Assembly: GCA_964596325.1 (NCBI GenBank)
Contig: CAZQSQ010000004.1
Location: 9,319-73,318 of the forward strand
DNA length: 64,000 nt
Reading direction: 5' to 3'
DNA from: JBAZJI01 sp964596325
GTDB taxonomy: Bacteria; Patescibacteriota; Minisyncoccia; Minisyncoccales; JAGOPM01
Shown here: positions 53,264 to 61,395 of the stretch, in pieces
Position numbering within the stretch: position 1 is the first letter of the stretch
Layout of the letters: each line of letters starts with the position of its first letter
Position numbers and translations under genes: made by a program
Notes under the pieces: generated by a model
Told to the model about the DNA's origin: nothing
What the model saw: only the letters and a program-made list of their open reading frames with translations
The model's database searches: none

Positions 53264-54594
53264 ATGCAGGTCGATTTTGAATTAATTAATAAGTTGATAA
53301 TTGGCGTTATCAATTTAGCCGGGCTCACGCTGGCGCTGGCTGTTTTTCTTTCTAATAAGAAAGAGAAAAAAAATATAGTATTCTTTTGGTGGGTAGTATC
53401 TCTTTTGCTTTGGATTGATGCGGACTTTGCTTCAGGCTTTGGCAGATATATTTTTCCTCCGGAGAATGCGGCCTTTTATTCCTTATGGGCCGGAAGAATT
53501 TGTTGGTTTTTTGTTTCAATATTTTTTATTGCGACATATTATTTCATTTCATATTTTCCCAAAGAGGGTAAGCGCAATAAGATAGTAGATTGGTTTTATA
53601 CTATAAGCTGGCTGATTTGGTTGGCAATTTCCTTAACCCCGTTAATAGTATCGGAAGTTGATATTTCTGGGCGGTTTTCCGTGCAAAAAGGCGGAATTCT
53701 TCAGATCCCGGTTTTGATTTGGGCCGCCGCTTCTTTGATATACTACTATTATGTTTTATTCAAAAAGTACCCGGAACTAGAGCGGCAAGATAAACTCAAA
53801 GTCCAATATTTTTTAATCGGCTCCGCTATCTTCGGTACGGCCGCGACAGTTTTTAATATTATCCTTCCGATTGTGGCTGGGGGTAATTATCAGAATGCTT
53901 ATTATATTTATGGCGAGTATTCCAGTATTTTTTTATTGGGATTCACGGCTTTTGCCATAATCAAACAACAGCTGTTCGGTATCAAGGTTATTTTGACCCA
54001 AGCTTTAGTGGTGGCCATCGGGCTTATTCTTTTTTTGGTGCCGTTTTTAATCAGTGAAACCGGGTGGCTAAAAATTTTGCTTTGGGCGGTATTTTTCGCC
54101 TACTGCATAATTGCTTNNNNNNNNNNNNNNNNNNNNNNNNNNNNNNNNNNNNNNNNNNNNNNNNNNNNNNNNNNNNNNNNNNNNNNNNNNNNNNNNNNNN
54201 NNNNNNNNNNNNNNNNGGGTGGCTAAAAATTTTGCTTTGGGCGGTATTTTTCGCCTACTGCATAATTGCTTACACCTTGATTCGGAGTATGTCTTTTGAA
54301 TATTTACAGCGCGCTCTTTTGCAAGACGAAGTTAAAGCCCAAGTGGCGGAATTGGAAAAAGCCAAAAAGACCCTTGAGGACGCCAAGGTAGTTTTAGAAA
54401 TCAGGGTTAAGGCGCGCACACGCGAACTGGAGGAATTGACTAATAGTCTCGACCAGCAAGTGAAAAATAGAACCCAGGAGCTGCAAAAAAAGATAGAAGA
54501 ACTGGAGCGTGCCAACAAGTTAATGGTTGGCCGGGAAGTGCGGATGTTGGAAATCAAAAAAGAGCTGGATAAATTAAAGTCGAAAGAGACTTAA
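53264..54594 (+). CDS. 7TM sensor-like protein with C-terminal coiled coil, interrupted by an assembly gap
   Basis: The 5' part encodes about seven TM helices (residues 8-280), resembling the N-terminal 7TM region of some histidine kinases. Then come 100 N (54117-54216). The 55 bases before the gap (54062-54116) and after it (54217-54271) are identical; deleting the gap and one copy (155 bp) restores a single frame that continues as LWAVFFAYCIIAYTLIRS and ends in a coiled coil with ARTRELEELTNSLDQQVKNRTQELQ. The corrected protein is about 391 residues with no kinase domain. A histidine kinase gene follows two bases later, so it probably acts as a separate sensor subunit. Confidence 0.75.
54117..54216. 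other. Assembly gap (100 N) between two copies of a 55-bp sequence
   Basis: The bases at 54062-54116 and 54217-54271 are the same. The fixed size of exactly 100 N is a scaffolding placeholder, so the contig ends most likely overlap and were not merged; the real gap is probably zero. Confidence 0.9.
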
Positions 54595-54596
54595 AA

Positions 54597-56540
54597 ATGC
54601 CCTCAAGTCTTAGATACAAATTATTGGTATTTTTAATCGGCTTTGTCTTGGTGGCGGTCCTAGCCCAAGTGGCGGCCGGGGTTTATGTTTTCCGCAATCA
54701 ATTAATAGCCAAGGAAAACGATAAGATAAAGAATTATGCGGAATTTTCCGCCAACGGTTTTCTTGATGCTTACACTAAATACTACCTTAACGATTTCGAA
54801 AATTTTCAGACGGACTCGAAAAAATTACTAGCTACCATGCCGGTCGTTGAATCGGTGAAAATGGTTGATATTAAAGGCAATATTTTATTTGATACTAAAG
54901 ATGTTTCGCGCAAAGACTTTCGCACTCTAAGTGGCTCGGATAAGGACGTTTTAGATGTTATTACCCAGTCCAAAATTAAAACCATCAACCAAGGGGAATT
55001 AGTCATTAAATTGGTTTATCCGATTATTGAGGAGCTGGGCTTCCACAAATATACCCTTATTTATTATATTTCTTATGGGCCGGTCATGGATCAGGTAGTG
55101 AGCAGCACTATTAAGACTTTTTCTTTTATTATCCCGGCCATGATCCTGCTCTTTATTTTAGCAGTCATTTTCATTTTCAGGATTTTGGGGCCGATTTCCG
55201 AATTAGATAAAGGGGTAAAAAAGATTAATTCGGGAAATTTGGATTACAAATTACGTATTGAGGGCGGGGACGAAATCGCGCAGATTGCCCTGGGATTTAA
55301 TAAGATGGCGCAGGATTACAAATATGCCATGATTAAATCTCAGCGCGTTGGCCTTTTGGAAGGGGAGGTTAAAGCCCGCCAAAAGGAGCTAGAAGACCAA
55401 TTTAAGGATTTACAACTTAAGTCTGAAGAAATTGAAAATTTCAAAAAAGCCCTTCTAAACCTTTCTGAGGATGCCACTAATTCCCGCGATTTAGCGATTT
55501 CTGAGCGCGATAAGACTTTAGCTATTATTAATGGGTTTGCCGACGGAGTGGTTGTCTTTGATAAAGACGACAAAGTTTCTTTAGTAAATCCGCAATTTGA
55601 AATTTTTTTTGAGCTGAAAAAGGAGGCCATTTTGGAGAAAAAACTTTCACAATTAATCCAAGAGCCCGCTTTGAATTTTTTGGGCCAGATTTTTCCTAAA
55701 GGAGTGGAGTCTTTTTACCGCAAAGAAGTTCCAATCAGGGAGAATTTAATTTTGGAAGTTTCTTCCATATATATTAAGAAGGGCGAGGAGGTTGGGGCCA
55801 AGCTGGTATCTTTCCATGATATCACCAGAGAAAAGATGGTTGAGCGCACCAAGAGCGAATTTGTTTCTATTGCCGCCCACCAACTGCGCACGCCGCTTTC
55901 CGCTATTAAATGGATTTTTCAAATGATGCGCGACGGCGATTGGGGGAAAGTTACCAAAGAGCAAGGGGAATATTTGAATAAAGGATTTATTTCCACTGAG
56001 CGATTAATCAGGGTGGTCAATGATTTGCTCAATGTCTCACGTATCGAAGAGGGGCGCTTTACGCAAAAAATGGAAAAGATCCAGTTAGAGGATATTGCTA
56101 AGAGTGTTTTTGAGCAGCATTCAAGTTTAGCGGAAACCAAAAAATTAAAATTCGTTTTTCATAAGCCGGAAAAAACTCTGCCTTTGATTTCCTTGGATAA
56201 GGAACAAATCGGGATTGCCTTGGAGAATTTAGTAGAAAATGCCATGAATTATACGCCCGAGGGCGGGCTGGTGGAAATGTTCTTAAAATTTAACCCAAGC
56301 GCCAAGGAGATAGAATGCTCTGTCCGGGATTCGGGTATCGGGATTCCCCAAGAGCAGCAGAGCAGGATTTTTACGAAATTCTACCGCTCCTCCAATGCTT
56401 TGCGCCGCGAAACTTCCGGTTCGGGCTTGGGATTGTTTGTAACTAAAAATATCATTGAGGCGCATGGTGGCCGGATTTGGTTTGATTCTATCGAAGGACA
56501 GGGGACAACCTTTTATTTCACTCTGCCGGCGAATTCTTAA
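54597..56540 (+). CDS. Membrane sensor histidine kinase (HAMP-PAS-HisKA-HATPase)
   Basis: A 647-residue kinase. TM1 (about 7-28) and TM2 (about 180-202) flank an extracellular sensor domain; HAMP follows (LGPISELDKGVKKI), then a coiled coil, a PAS-like domain (IINGFADGVVVFDKDDKVSLVNPQFE), HisKA with the phospho-acceptor His428 in AAHQLRTPLSAIKW, and the ATPase domain with ENLVENAMNYTPEGG, DSGIGIP and GSGLGLF. Two receiver-only regulators follow, so the three form a phosphorelay unit with the 7TM protein upstream. Confidence 0.93.
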   Translation: MPSSLRYKLLVFLIGFVLVAVLAQVAAGVYVFRNQLIAKENDKIKNYAEFSANGFLDAYTKYYLNDFENFQTDSKKLLATMPVVESVKMVDIKGNILFDTKDVSRKDFRTLSGSDKDVLDVITQSKIKTINQGELVIKLVYPIIEELGFHKYTLIYYISYGPVMDQVVSSTIKTFSFIIPAMILLFILAVIFIFRILGPISELDKGVKKINSGNLDYKLRIEGGDEIAQIALGFNKMAQDYKYAMIKSQRVGLLEGEVKARQKELEDQFKDLQLKSEEIENFKKALLNLSEDATNSRDLAISERDKTLAIINGFADGVVVFDKDDKVSLVNPQFEIFFELKKEAILEKKLSQLIQEPALNFLGQIFPKGVESFYRKEVPIRENLILEVSSIYIKKGEEVGAKLVSFHDITREKMVERTKSEFVSIAAHQLRTPLSAIKWIFQMMRDGDWGKVTKEQGEYLNKGFISTERLIRVVNDLLNVSRIEEGRFTQKMEKIQLEDIAKSVFEQHSSLAETKKLKFVFHKPEKTLPLISLDKEQIGIALENLVENAMNYTPEGGLVEMFLKFNPSAKEIECSVRDSGIGIPQEQQSRIFTKFYRSSNALRRETSGSGLGLFVTKNIIEAHGGRIWFDSIEGQGTTFYFTLPANS

Positions 56541-56584
56541 AGACATTTGCAAACCAGACGCATTTTCATTAAAATAAGACAAAT

Positions 56585-56959
56585 ATGCCCAAAAAGGTAT
56601 TAATAATTGAAGACGAGGAAATCCTTTCTAAGCTGCTAAAAAATAAATTGGAGGACGAGGGATACGAGGCCGAGGTGGCCTTAGATGGGCAGGAGGGTTT
56701 AACTAAGGCTAAAAGTTTTAAGCCCGATTTGATTTTGCTTGATATTATAATGCCTAAGGTAAACGGTTTTGAAGTTTTGGAAAAAATAAAAGTTGATTCT
56801 GAGCTTAATAAGATTCCGATTATCATTGTTTCTAATTCCGGGCAGCCGGTGGAACTGGAAAGGGCGCAAAAATTAGGCGCGGTAGATTGGTTGGTTAAAA
56901 CCGAATTTGACCCTGAGGAAGTAATTGATAAAGTAATTCGCCAAATAGGAAAAGTTTAA
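56585..56959 (+). CDS. Receiver-only response regulator
   Basis: A 124-residue CheY-like receiver with acidic residues Glu9-Asp10, the phospho-acceptor Asp53 in ILLDIIMPKVNG, a Ser/Thr in IIVSNSG and Lys in WLVKTEF. There is no output domain. It lies 44 bp after the histidine kinase and ten bases before a second receiver gene. Confidence 0.93.
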   Translation: MPKKVLIIEDEEILSKLLKNKLEDEGYEAEVALDGQEGLTKAKSFKPDLILLDIIMPKVNGFEVLEKIKVDSELNKIPIIIVSNSGQPVELERAQKLGAVDWLVKTEFDPEEVIDKVIRQIGKV

Positions 56960-56969
56960 TTACAAAAAT

Positions 56970-57341
56970 ATGGCAAAAATTTTAATCATAGAAGACGACA
57001 GCTTTTTACGGGAGCTTATCGTCAAAAAGCTGTTTAATGAAGGATTTGAAGTGGTTGAAGGGGTGGACGGGGAAGAGGGATTAAAAAAGGCCCAAGAGGA
57101 ACCCGGCATTGATATTGTGCTTTTGGATTTAATTTTGCCAGGCATCGGCGGCTTTGATGTTTTAGCCAAGATGAAGGAGGATGCTAAAACTGCTGCCATC
57201 CCTGTCGTTATTCTGTCTAATTTGGGGCAAAAGGAGGATATTGAGAAAGGCTTGAAACTTGGCGCCATTGATTTTATGATCAAAGCGCACTTTACGCCTT
57301 CCGAAATCATCGAGAAGGTAAAGGGCATTTTGAAAAAGTAA
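56970..57341 (+). CDS. Receiver-only response regulator, second copy
   Basis: A 123-residue receiver, similar in length and layout to its neighbour: Glu8-Asp9-Asp10, phospho-acceptor Asp53 in VLLDLILPGIGG, ILSNLGQ and Lys in FMIKAHF. It is clearly paralogous to the upstream gene, a tandem duplication. A mutM gene follows after six bases. Confidence 0.93.
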   Translation: MAKILIIEDDSFLRELIVKKLFNEGFEVVEGVDGEEGLKKAQEEPGIDIVLLDLILPGIGGFDVLAKMKEDAKTAAIPVVILSNLGQKEDIEKGLKLGAIDFMIKAHFTPSEIIEKVKGILKK

Positions 57342-57347
57342 TTTTCT

Positions 57348-58223
57348 ATGCCTGAACTTCCTGAAGTTCAAACAATAGTGACCCAGCTTAATCACAAGGT
57401 CCTTCACAGGACCTTTGTTGATATTTGGACCGATGCTCCCAAACTTTTTAAGAATCCTAAATATGAAAGATTCAAAAAAGAGTTAAAGGGCAAAAAGATA
57501 AATAAAATAGAGCGGCTGGGCAAAAATATTTTGTTTCATTTAAGCGACGGCAAAATTATGCTGGCGCATATGAAAATGACCGGGCACTTGCTCTACGGGC
57601 AATGGGAGCTAAAAAATGGGAAGTGGCTCTCATTAAATTCTGGTCCACTTCAAGATGATTGGACGAACCAATTTGTCCACGTCATGTTTTTTTTGGATAA
57701 AAATGGCATGTTGGCCCTAACGGATATCCGGAAATTTGCCAAATTGGAGATTTTTAATGCCCAAGATTTAGCCGAGAAAAAAGATTTGCAGCTCGGGCCC
57801 GATCCTCTTAAGCCCGGGTTTACTTTGGCGGTTTTCCAAAAGGTTTTAAGCCAAAAGCCGCAAGGCAAAATAAAACAAGTACTGATGGACCAAAATATTA
57901 TTGCCGGGATCGGCAATATCTATTCAGATGAAATTTTGTGGGCGGCTAAAGTCCATCCCTTGGCGAAAATTTCAACCCTATCTAAAGTTCAGCTGAAAGA
58001 TTTATATAAATATTGCATTGCCATCCTAAAAAAAGCAGTGGAGCTTAGAGGTGAAAGTTTTTCGGATTACCGCGACACCTCGGGGGAGAGGGGCAATTTT
58101 GATGTAGCCAGAAAGGTCTACGGCCGGGATAAGCTGATTTGCTTTCGTTGTAAAAATAAATTAAATACAGTTAAGGTGGGCGGCCGGACAGCCCGGTTTT
58201 GCCCACACTGCCAAAAGCCGTAA
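57348..58223 (+). CDS. mutM: Formamidopyrimidine-DNA glycosylase MutM
   Basis: A 291-residue base-excision repair enzyme removing 8-oxoguanine and formamidopyrimidines. The N-terminus MPELPEVQTI supplies the catalytic Pro2 and Glu3. The helix-two-turns-helix region QNIIAGIGNIYSDEILW and the C-terminal zinc finger (CFRC and CPHC, near residues 264-289) are intact. It may be cotranscribed with the response regulators. Confidence 0.95.
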   Translation: MPELPEVQTIVTQLNHKVLHRTFVDIWTDAPKLFKNPKYERFKKELKGKKINKIERLGKNILFHLSDGKIMLAHMKMTGHLLYGQWELKNGKWLSLNSGPLQDDWTNQFVHVMFFLDKNGMLALTDIRKFAKLEIFNAQDLAEKKDLQLGPDPLKPGFTLAVFQKVLSQKPQGKIKQVLMDQNIIAGIGNIYSDEILWAAKVHPLAKISTLSKVQLKDLYKYCIAILKKAVELRGESFSDYRDTSGERGNFDVARKVYGRDKLICFRCKNKLNTVKVGGRTARFCPHCQKP

Positions 58224-58228
58224 TAAGT

Positions 58229-59173
58229 ATGGTTTACCTGATTTTTGGAGAAAATAATTTTGAAGCCAGGAGGGAGCTTTCTGCCCTTATTTCCAAGCTG
58301 CAGGCTAAAAATAAAAATTTGCCTTTGGAGATTTTGGATTTTTCCAAAAAAATAGATTTCAAATATTTCAAAGAAATTTTGCGCAGCGATTCGCTTTTTA
58401 GCTCGAAAAAACTGTGTGTGGCTTACGATTTGATAGCTAATATTGATGCTGATTTTAAGGAGAAATTTCAAAAAGAGCGCAAGAATATTTTAGAGGATAC
58501 GGATAATATTGTGGTGTTTTTTGAATCGCAAATGCCGCGCAAGAATGATGCTGTTTTGACTTATTTACAAAAAACCGCCCAAACTAAAGAATGCAAGCAG
58601 CTTTCCGGTTTGCCTTTAGAAAAGTGGATTATTGCAGAGCTAAAGGAAGCAGGAGCTAAGGCCCAAAGCCTGGCTGTGAAATTTCTCGCGGCTAATTGCG
58701 GCCATGATACTTGGTTGCTCTATCACGAGCTGCAAAAATTAGCGGCTTATAAAGATGGCCAAGAAATTTCCCTGGAAGATTGTCAGAAAATGGTTAAGGT
58801 CAATGTGCAGCTAAATATTTTCCAAACCATGGACGCGCTGTTAGGAGGGGATAAGGCTCAGGCTATGTCGCTTTTGCGCCGGCACTTGAAAAATGGGGAA
58901 AGCCCACAGGCAATGCTTGGTATGATTGCCTCTCAAATCCGCAATGTGTTGGTTATAAAAGATTTACAGGAGCGCGGTTTAGGTCAGCACGAAGCCGTAG
59001 CCGAGCTTAAGATGCACCCTTTTGTTGCCCAGAAGGCCGCCCAGAAAGCGCACGACTATAGTCTTTTGCAATTAAAAGATATTTATAAGAAATTACTCGA
59101 CTTGGATATACAGGCAAAAACCGGGCAAATGGACCCGGAATTAGTGCTGGAGCTTGTTGTTAATATGGTCTAA
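58229..59173 (+). CDS. holA: DNA polymerase III delta subunit
   Basis: A 314-residue clamp-loader subunit. The ATG at 58229 gives MVYLIFGENNFEARRELSALI, which matches the usual start of delta; the earlier in-frame start overlaps mutM. The AAA-like core (ILEDTDNIVVFFESQMPRKNDAVLTYL) and the C-terminal helical collar domain (LRRHLKNGESPQAMLGMIASQIRNVLVIK) are seen. It opens the beta clamp for loading. Confidence 0.92.
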   Translation: MVYLIFGENNFEARRELSALISKLQAKNKNLPLEILDFSKKIDFKYFKEILRSDSLFSSKKLCVAYDLIANIDADFKEKFQKERKNILEDTDNIVVFFESQMPRKNDAVLTYLQKTAQTKECKQLSGLPLEKWIIAELKEAGAKAQSLAVKFLAANCGHDTWLLYHELQKLAAYKDGQEISLEDCQKMVKVNVQLNIFQTMDALLGGDKAQAMSLLRRHLKNGESPQAMLGMIASQIRNVLVIKDLQERGLGQHEAVAELKMHPFVAQKAAQKAHDYSLLQLKDIYKKLLDLDIQAKTGQMDPELVLELVVNMV

Positions 59174-59215
59174 AAAATCCCTCTGCCACTTGGCGGAGGG
59201 ATTTTTAGTTTGAAG

Positions 59216-59467
59216 TTATTTGAGCTTTTTGGCAATGCGCGCCTTTTTGCGGGCGGCGGCATTTTTGGCAATAATATTCCTTTTGGCCATCTTGTCAGCA
59301 AGCTTCATGTATTTAGGAAAGAGTTTTTTGGCCTCATCCTTGTTGGCGGAGCATAAATCAATGATTTCTTTTTCCAAATCATGGAGCTCACGCTTTTGCT
59401 TGGCGTTAACGAGTCTAGCCTTCGAGTTTTGCCTCAGAGCCTTTTTAGCTGAAGTTGTAATCGGCAT
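59216..59467 (-). CDS. rpsT: 30S ribosomal protein S20
   Basis: An 83-residue basic helical protein starting MPITTSAKKALRQNSKARLVNAKQK, the usual S20 opening, and ending in the KNAAARKKARIAKKLK motif. It binds the body of 16S rRNA. It converges on holA. Confidence 0.95.
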   Translation of the reverse strand: MPITTSAKKALRQNSKARLVNAKQKRELHDLEKEIIDLCSANKDEAKKLFPKYMKLADKMAKRNIIAKNAAARKKARIAKKLK

Positions 59468-59525
59468 ATCTGTTTACCAATAAAATAACATATAAATCGA
59501 GATTTAGCAAGAGGGGAAGAAGAGA

Positions 59526-59555
59526 TTGCTTTTAGGGCGTAAACTTTATTATAAT
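59526..59555 (+). promoter_or_regulatory. Promoter of ruvA, leaderless layout
   Basis: TTGCTT (59526-59531), an 18-bp spacer and TATAAT (59550-59555), six bases before the ruvA ATG. Confidence 0.55.
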
Positions 59556-59561
59556 TAAGCC

Positions 59562-60131
59562 ATGATTTCTTACCTGAAGGGCAAAATCATTTCTAAAGGC
59601 TTAAACTATGCTGTTTTGGAGGCTAATGGTATTGGTTTTAAGGTTTTTATGCCCGAAAGGGATCTAAATAAGCTCTCGCGAGGCGTGCAAACCGAGCTTT
59701 ATACGAGCTTGGAAATTAAACGGGATGGCTTTGAATTATATGGCTTTTGCGAGGAGAGTGGCTTGGAGCTTTTTGAAACCCTAAGCAGCATTTCCGGCTT
59801 TGGCCCTAAAGCTTCCTTAAAAGTCGCCTCGCTTGGGACTCTTGATGATTTACGCCAAGCAATCGAGCGTAACGATGAAGGTTTTTTTGCTCAAATTAAA
59901 GGGGTGGGAACTAAAAAAATTCAGAAAGTTATTTTGGAATTAAGCGGTAAAATCAGCTCTTTGAAGGCGGGCCAAAAAGCGTTTTCTCCGGAAGAAAAGA
60001 AGATAATCGACACGCTCGTCTCCTTGGGTTTTGAGGCTAAAGATGCCGGAGAGCTGGTGAAAAATATTCCTAAAGAAGTCGAAGGCATAAAAGATAAAGT
60101 GAAATGGTGTTTGAAAAATATCGGCAAATAA
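59562..60131 (+). CDS. ruvA: Holliday junction DNA helicase subunit RuvA
   Basis: A 189-residue three-domain protein: OB-fold (MISYLKGKIISKGLNYAVLEANGIGFKV), tandem helix-hairpin-helix region (ISGFGPKASLKVA and KGVGTKKIQKVILEL), and a C-terminal RuvB-binding domain (IDTLVSLGFEAKDAGELV). Together with ruvB and ruvC elsewhere in the window the RuvABC system is complete. Confidence 0.96.
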   Translation: MISYLKGKIISKGLNYAVLEANGIGFKVFMPERDLNKLSRGVQTELYTSLEIKRDGFELYGFCEESGLELFETLSSISGFGPKASLKVASLGTLDDLRQAIERNDEGFFAQIKGVGTKKIQKVILELSGKISSLKAGQKAFSPEEKKIIDTLVSLGFEAKDAGELVKNIPKEVEGIKDKVKWCLKNIGK

Positions 60132-60132
60132 G

Positions 60133-61395
60133 ATGACTATCAGCAAATATCTTCCCAAATCCTTGGTGAATTTTTATCATTTTTGTTTGGCGTGTATTGG
60201 CTCGCGCCTTTATGGCAATCCCTCGCGGGAGCTCAAAGTAATTGGTGTAACCGGAACCAATGGCAAAACCACAGTGGTGGAAATGCTTTCTTTCGCGCTT
60301 AAAGAGGCGGGTTTTCGTGTGGCCAGCGCCTCTTCTATCCAATTCCGCTTAGGGGATAATTTTCGCCCCAACAAAACGCGCATGACCATGCCGGGAAGAT
60401 TTTTTGTGCAAAAATTTTTAAGAGAAGCGGAAGAACAGAATTGCCAATATGCGGTTTTAGAAATTACTTCGCAGGGGATAGAGCAAAGCCGCCATTCTTT
60501 TGTGGATTTTGATGCGGTTATTTTTACTAATTTGAGCCCTGAACATATTGAGGCGCACGGCGGGTTTGAAAATTATAAGAACGCCAAGGGCAAGCTATTC
60601 AAAGAAACGCCAGAGGCTCTGCATATCATAAATACTGACGACAAGGAGGCAAAATATTTTTTGGATTTTGCAGCTCGGCAGAAAATCGGCTATTGCGTGG
60701 ATGATAAAAACGAAAAGCCCGCCTTGGATAAAATAATCAAAGCTGACGATTTTAAGGTTGGGACTATGGGGGTAGAGTTCAAAATAAAAGAGCAGCAGTT
60801 TGATGTTAATTTAGTCGGGGAATATAACGGCTATAATGCCTTGGCCGTTATTGCTTATTTATTGGAACAGGGCATTGATTTGCCGCGTTTAAGCAATATT
60901 TTATTTAAGTTTAAAAAGATTGACGGCCGGGGTGAAGAGGTAATGGATAGCCCTTTTCGAGTGATTGTTGATTATGCGTTTACGCCTATTGCTTTGGAGC
61001 TTTTATATAAAACCTTAAAGCCGCAGGCCAAAAAATTGATTGCGGTTTTAGGCTCGGCGGGTGGTGGGCGCGATAAATGGAAACGCCCGGCTTTAGGCGA
61101 AATTGCCGACAGGTATGCTGAAGAAATTATTATCACCAATGAAGATCCTTTTGAGGAAGACCCGCTGCAGATAATCGAGGATGTGGCCAAAGGGGTCAAG
61201 GCGCGCGAGGCTAAAAAAATATACGACCGCCGCGAAGCTATCAAGATGGCTCTATCCTTGGCGCAACCCGGCGATGTCGTGGTTATTACGGGCAAGGGCT
61301 GTGAGCCAACGATTGAGGAGAAAGGCAAAAAAATTCCCTGGGATGACAGGGAAGTAGTAAAGCAGGAATATAAAAGATTAAGGAATGATTTATAA
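60133..61395 (+). CDS. Mur ligase (MurE-like), short N-terminus
   Basis: A 420-residue UDP-N-acetylmuramyl-tripeptide synthetase-type ligase. The ATP-binding loop GVTGTNGKTTVVEML is at about residues 39-53, followed by the central-domain motifs ITSQGIEQSRH and NLSPEHIEAHGGFENY, and the C-terminal domain with GSAGGGRDKWKRP, NEDPFEEDP and DDREVV. The usual N-terminal UDP-binding domain of about 90 residues is reduced to about 35, so it may use a different carrier or take a partner. It follows ruvA by one base. Confidence 0.87.
   Translation: MTISKYLPKSLVNFYHFCLACIGSRLYGNPSRELKVIGVTGTNGKTTVVEMLSFALKEAGFRVASASSIQFRLGDNFRPNKTRMTMPGRFFVQKFLREAEEQNCQYAVLEITSQGIEQSRHSFVDFDAVIFTNLSPEHIEAHGGFENYKNAKGKLFKETPEALHIINTDDKEAKYFLDFAARQKIGYCVDDKNEKPALDKIIKADDFKVGTMGVEFKIKEQQFDVNLVGEYNGYNALAVIAYLLEQGIDLPRLSNILFKFKKIDGRGEEVMDSPFRVIVDYAFTPIALELLYKTLKPQAKKLIAVLGSAGGGRDKWKRPALGEIADRYAEEIIITNEDPFEEDPLQIIEDVAKGVKAREAKKIYDRREAIKMALSLAQPGDVVVITGKGCEPTIEEKGKKIPWDDREVVKQEYKRLRNDL

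Noticed and set aside
53264..54250. Two separate genes at the N gap
   Set aside because: Removing the duplicated 55 bp and the 100 N restores one frame; the break is an assembly effect.
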